A program made the translations under genes and the position numbers. The notes under the pieces are model-generated. The model did not search any database. It was not told where the DNA came from and worked only from the letters and a program-made list of their open reading frames with translations. A stretch of DNA of 64,000 nt from SIG307 sp964545045 (GTDB lineage Bacteria; Bacillota; Clostridia; Lachnospirales; Lachnospiraceae): the NCBI GenBank assembly GCA_964545045.1, contig CAZJEN010000013.1, positions 15,983 to 79,982 on the forward strand, read 5' to 3'. Position 1 is the stretch's first letter. Each line of letters opens with the position of its first letter. Below are positions 62,141 through 64,000 of this stretch, piece by piece.

Positions 62141-62851
62141 ATGAATTTTCTGATTTACGGAAAAGACTGTCGGCACGCCATTCTGTCCGACCTCTTGCAA
62201 CAAGCAGGTCACACCCTGCAGGCTCCCGCAGACCTTCTGATTTTATCCCCGAAAGAAAGCTTTACGGCACACACCGATGTCATAAACAATCACTGTCTCA
62301 TCTGGGGCGGTATCCCTTCGGAAACTACAGCCTTGCAAACGGCCGGATACCGTAGAATACCGCAGAGTAATGCCTTCCGGGTGAAAAACTCCGTGTACAC
62401 CGCAGAAGGTGCCGTGACATTAGCAATCTCGGAAAGCAAAACGGCACTCTGCGAAAGTACCGTCTACGTTCTGGGCTACGGCTTTCTCGGAAAAGAATGC
62501 GCCCGCCTGTTTTCCACTTTGAACGCAACCGTCACGGTTTATACGGAAAATCCGGAGGAGCTGGCCGCCGCCATGCAAAACGGCGTTTCCGCCAAAAAGC
62601 TTACGGAGCTTTCTAACCTCGACGGTACCATTGTACTCAATACAATTCCGGCTCCTGTTTTAGACAGTCTGCCGTTTTCCTGTAATACGGCACCGGCACT
62701 GTTAATCGAACTGGCAAGTGTTCCTTGTCTGACAAAAGATATCAAAGATTTGCATGTTCTCCCTGCCGGGGCACTACCGTCCCGTTTTTCTCCGGAGTCT
62801 GCAGCAAAGCTGATATTCGACGAAATCATAGAACAAATCAAAAAGGAGTAG
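62141..62851 (+). CDS. dpaA: Dipicolinate synthase subunit A, short form
   Basis: 236 residues. SAEGAVTLAI-like YTAEGAVTLAI, the Rossmann segment VYVLGYGFLGKECARLF, LNTIPAPVL and LLIELASVP match the C-terminal two thirds of SpoVFA. The N-terminal part is shorter than the about 297 residues of Bacillus. Made in the mother cell to give dipicolinic acid for the spore core. Followed by dpaB after 4 bp. Ribosome binding site AAAGGAG. Confidence 0.85.
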   Translation: MNFLIYGKDCRHAILSDLLQQAGHTLQAPADLLILSPKESFTAHTDVINNHCLIWGGIPSETTALQTAGYRRIPQSNAFRVKNSVYTAEGAVTLAISESKTALCESTVYVLGYGFLGKECARLFSTLNATVTVYTENPEELAAAMQNGVSAKKLTELSNLDGTIVLNTIPAPVLDSLPFSCNTAPALLIELASVPCLTKDIKDLHVLPAGALPSRFSPESAAKLIFDEIIEQIKKE

Positions 62852-62855
62852 TCTT

Positions 62856-63437
62856 ATGGAAAATTTAAAAGGAATGCGCATCGGATTTGCCGTTACCGGA
62901 TCCTTTTGCACCTTTTCGAAGATATTAGACCCAATCAAAGAATTGGTTCGCCTCGGGGCGATTGTAACCCCGATTTTTTCTTTTTCTACGTCTCAGATAA
63001 ACAGCCGTTTTTATAAAGCCGAGGACTTCCGTAATGACGTGGAGTCCATCACCGGCAACACGGTCATCGACACCATTCCGGGAGCGGAGCCCATCGGACC
63101 GAAGAAGCTCTTTGACCTTATCATCGTAGCTCCGTGTACCGGAAACACCATTGCAAAACTGGCAAACGCCATCACCGACACCCCGGTGACCATGGCCGTA
63201 AAGGCCCACCTGCGCAACAACCGTCCGGTGCTCCTTGCCATCTCCACCAACGACGGCCTCACCGGCAATGCCGCAAACATCGGCAAGCTCCTTAACACCC
63301 GGAACTACTACTTCGTTCCGTTCCGTCAGGACGATTGCTCCGGCAAACCGAATTCCCTGGTTGCGGATATGGCACTGGTACCGGTGTCCGCGTCGAAGGC
63401 AGCAAACGGGGAGCAGATACAGCCGTTGCTGCGCTGA
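62856..63437 (+). CDS. dpaB: Dipicolinate synthase subunit B
   Basis: 193-residue flavoprotein of the SpoVFB family: RIGFAVTGSFCTF at the N-terminus, APCTGNTIAKLANAITDTPVTMA, RNNRPVLLAISTNDGL and FVPFRQDD. Acts with DpaA in dipicolinate synthesis. Direct evidence that the organism makes or once made spores by the standard route. Confidence 0.94.
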   Translation: MENLKGMRIGFAVTGSFCTFSKILDPIKELVRLGAIVTPIFSFSTSQINSRFYKAEDFRNDVESITGNTVIDTIPGAEPIGPKKLFDLIIVAPCTGNTIAKLANAITDTPVTMAVKAHLRNNRPVLLAISTNDGLTGNAANIGKLLNTRNYYFVPFRQDDCSGKPNSLVADMALVPVSASKAANGEQIQPLLR

Positions 63438-63460
63438 TCTGCACATCTTCTTAAAAAAAC

Positions 63461-63495
63461 GGAGTACCGAAAGGCGTTTATCCCTTCGGTACTCC
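63461..63495 (-). terminator. Terminator shared by dpaB and the 63511 gene
   Basis: 13-bp near-perfect hairpin GGAGTACCGAAAGG/CCTTCGGTACTCC (63461-63495); on the minus strand GTTTTTTTAAG follows, so it ends the 63511-63855 transcript and probably also slows dpaB read-through. Confidence 0.85.
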
Positions 63496-63510
63496 ATGTA
63501 ATTCTCGTTC

Positions 63511-63855
63511 TTACAACATCTCTATTTTTACCTCTTCCGAAAAAATCTCTCCTCCTGTTCCGAAGGAAGTCTCCAACGTTGTTTTCACCCATCTCTCCCG
63601 TTTTTCAAACATCAAATCCAGAATAATACTTACCGTTCCGGGCAACTCACCGTAAAAAGAGAATTTCTTCACACACACAAATGTAAGTTTAAACCGTGCT
63701 CCGTTCCTCTTCTGTAAACGACTGGGACCGTCCTCTGTCTGAATCACCATCTCAATTCGGTCCTCAGCAATCAAAATACTCTCAATCGTATCATCATGAA
63801 AATCCGGAACAAAACCGAACCTTCTCTCCAGCTCCTCCATACCCTGTACCAGCAT
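63511..63855 (-). CDS. Small unknown protein, Imm50-like
   Basis: 114 residues. The motif DFHDDTIESILI near the N-terminus, followed by RIEMVIQTE and a beta-rich C-terminus, resembles Imm50-type immunity proteins, but no toxin gene is adjacent. Start at 63855 has GGAGGAAATGTG before it. Low confidence in function. Confidence 0.55.
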   Translation of the reverse strand: MLVQGMEELERRFGFVPDFHDDTIESILIAEDRIEMVIQTEDGPSRLQKRNGARFKLTFVCVKKFSFYGELPGTVSIILDLMFEKRERWVKTTLETSFGTGGEIFSEEVKIEML

Positions 63856-63954
63856 CACATTTCCTCCAAATCTTATTTTACTCAGGGATAATTAACCTCT
63901 ATTCTCAACCTCTACAAATCAGATTTTATCGCTCCGACAAACTGAAATTGAACA

Positions 63955-64000
63955 AAATCGCTGCGCGATGGCCGTCCGAGGCTGTAGTGCAGCGTTTTAC
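63955..64000 (-). terminator. Terminator of a gene beyond the window edge
   Basis: Inverted repeat GCTGCGCGATGGCC/GGCTGTAGTGCAGC with one or two mismatches, followed on the minus strand by ATTTTGTTC. It implies another minus-strand gene ending just past 64000. Confidence 0.55.

Noticed and set aside
63511..63855. Toxin-immunity module
   Set aside because: The Imm50 resemblance is weak and no toxin gene is next to it within the window.

Overview
The window reads as a chromosomal segment of a spore-forming Clostridia bacterium, most likely Lachnospiraceae. The reasons are moderate GC, strong AGGAGG-type ribosome binding sites almost everywhere, sigma-A promoters with TATAAT or TATACT -10 boxes, the Firmicutes cluster cysE-cysS-mrnC-rlmB-sigH behind a T-box, dipicolinate synthase genes (dpaAB), and several xylan-degrading enzymes. 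The taxonomic call is an inference from gene content. About 57 protein genes are described, nearly all on the minus strand; a few plus-strand genes interrupt them (26.4-28.1 kb, thiT at 37.5 kb, dpaAB at 62.1-63.4 kb). No rRNA, tRNA, CRISPR array, complete transposon or prophage was seen.

Layout from left to right. 1-5.2 kb: a sugar-acid oxidation block (tagaturonate reductase, an L-galactonate 5-dehydrogenase-like enzyme, a glucose-dehydrogenase-like enzyme) next to an unknown 506-residue protein carrying a motif usually seen in sodium-pumping decarboxylases. 5.3-10.4 kb: a CE4 deacetylase, two small unknown proteins, an AAC(3)-type acetyltransferase, a leucine-rich-repeat lipoprotein and a c-di-GMP phosphodiesterase. 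10.5-20.5 kb: a long co-directional run trmL-mutS2-response regulator-kinase-HtrA-like pseudoprotease-yhaM-galE-rlmD. 20.6-25.1 kb: sigH-rlmB-mrnC-cysS-cysE with a Cys T-box. 25-31 kb: an intracellular GH10 xylanase, a plus-strand trio of unknowns and DedA, an extended ECF-type sigma factor, and a DUF4143 ATPase preceded by four direct repeats at exact 33-bp spacing and by the 3' relic of a sugar kinase.

31-38 kb: acetyltransferase, S66 peptidase, pyrF, pyrC, a TruA homologue with Glu at the catalytic Asp position, a cell-wall amidase, and thiT under a TPP riboswitch. 38-43.7 kb: a zinc-ribbon membrane protein and an SPFH protein resembling YdjG and YdjI of Bacillus, then glyA, degV and greA. 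43.7-48.4 kb: a GH43 enzyme in one operon with luxC- and luxE-like acyl-reduction genes, then a lipoprotein GH10 xylanase with a CcpA/LacI-type operator. 48.7-54.7 kb: prfA-prmC-DUF1385, L31, and a second two-component system. 54.7-59.7 kb: two unknown membrane proteins, an ABC exporter pair, and a papain-like hydrolase. 59.9-63.9 kb: a D-2-hydroxyacid dehydrogenase with a Cys-rich tail, an ATPase divergent from dpaAB, and a small unknown protein.

Together the genes outline a plant-fibre-using spore former: xylan is cut outside by the lipoprotein GH10, oligomers are finished inside by the cytoplasmic GH10, GH43 and CE4 enzymes, and sugar acids are oxidised by the left-hand operon. The least explained parts are the luxEC-GH43 operon, the 33-bp iteron-like promoter of the DUF4143 ATPase, the HtrA pseudoprotease coupled to a two-component system, and the TruA with an altered active site. 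All reading was by eye; no database search was run.
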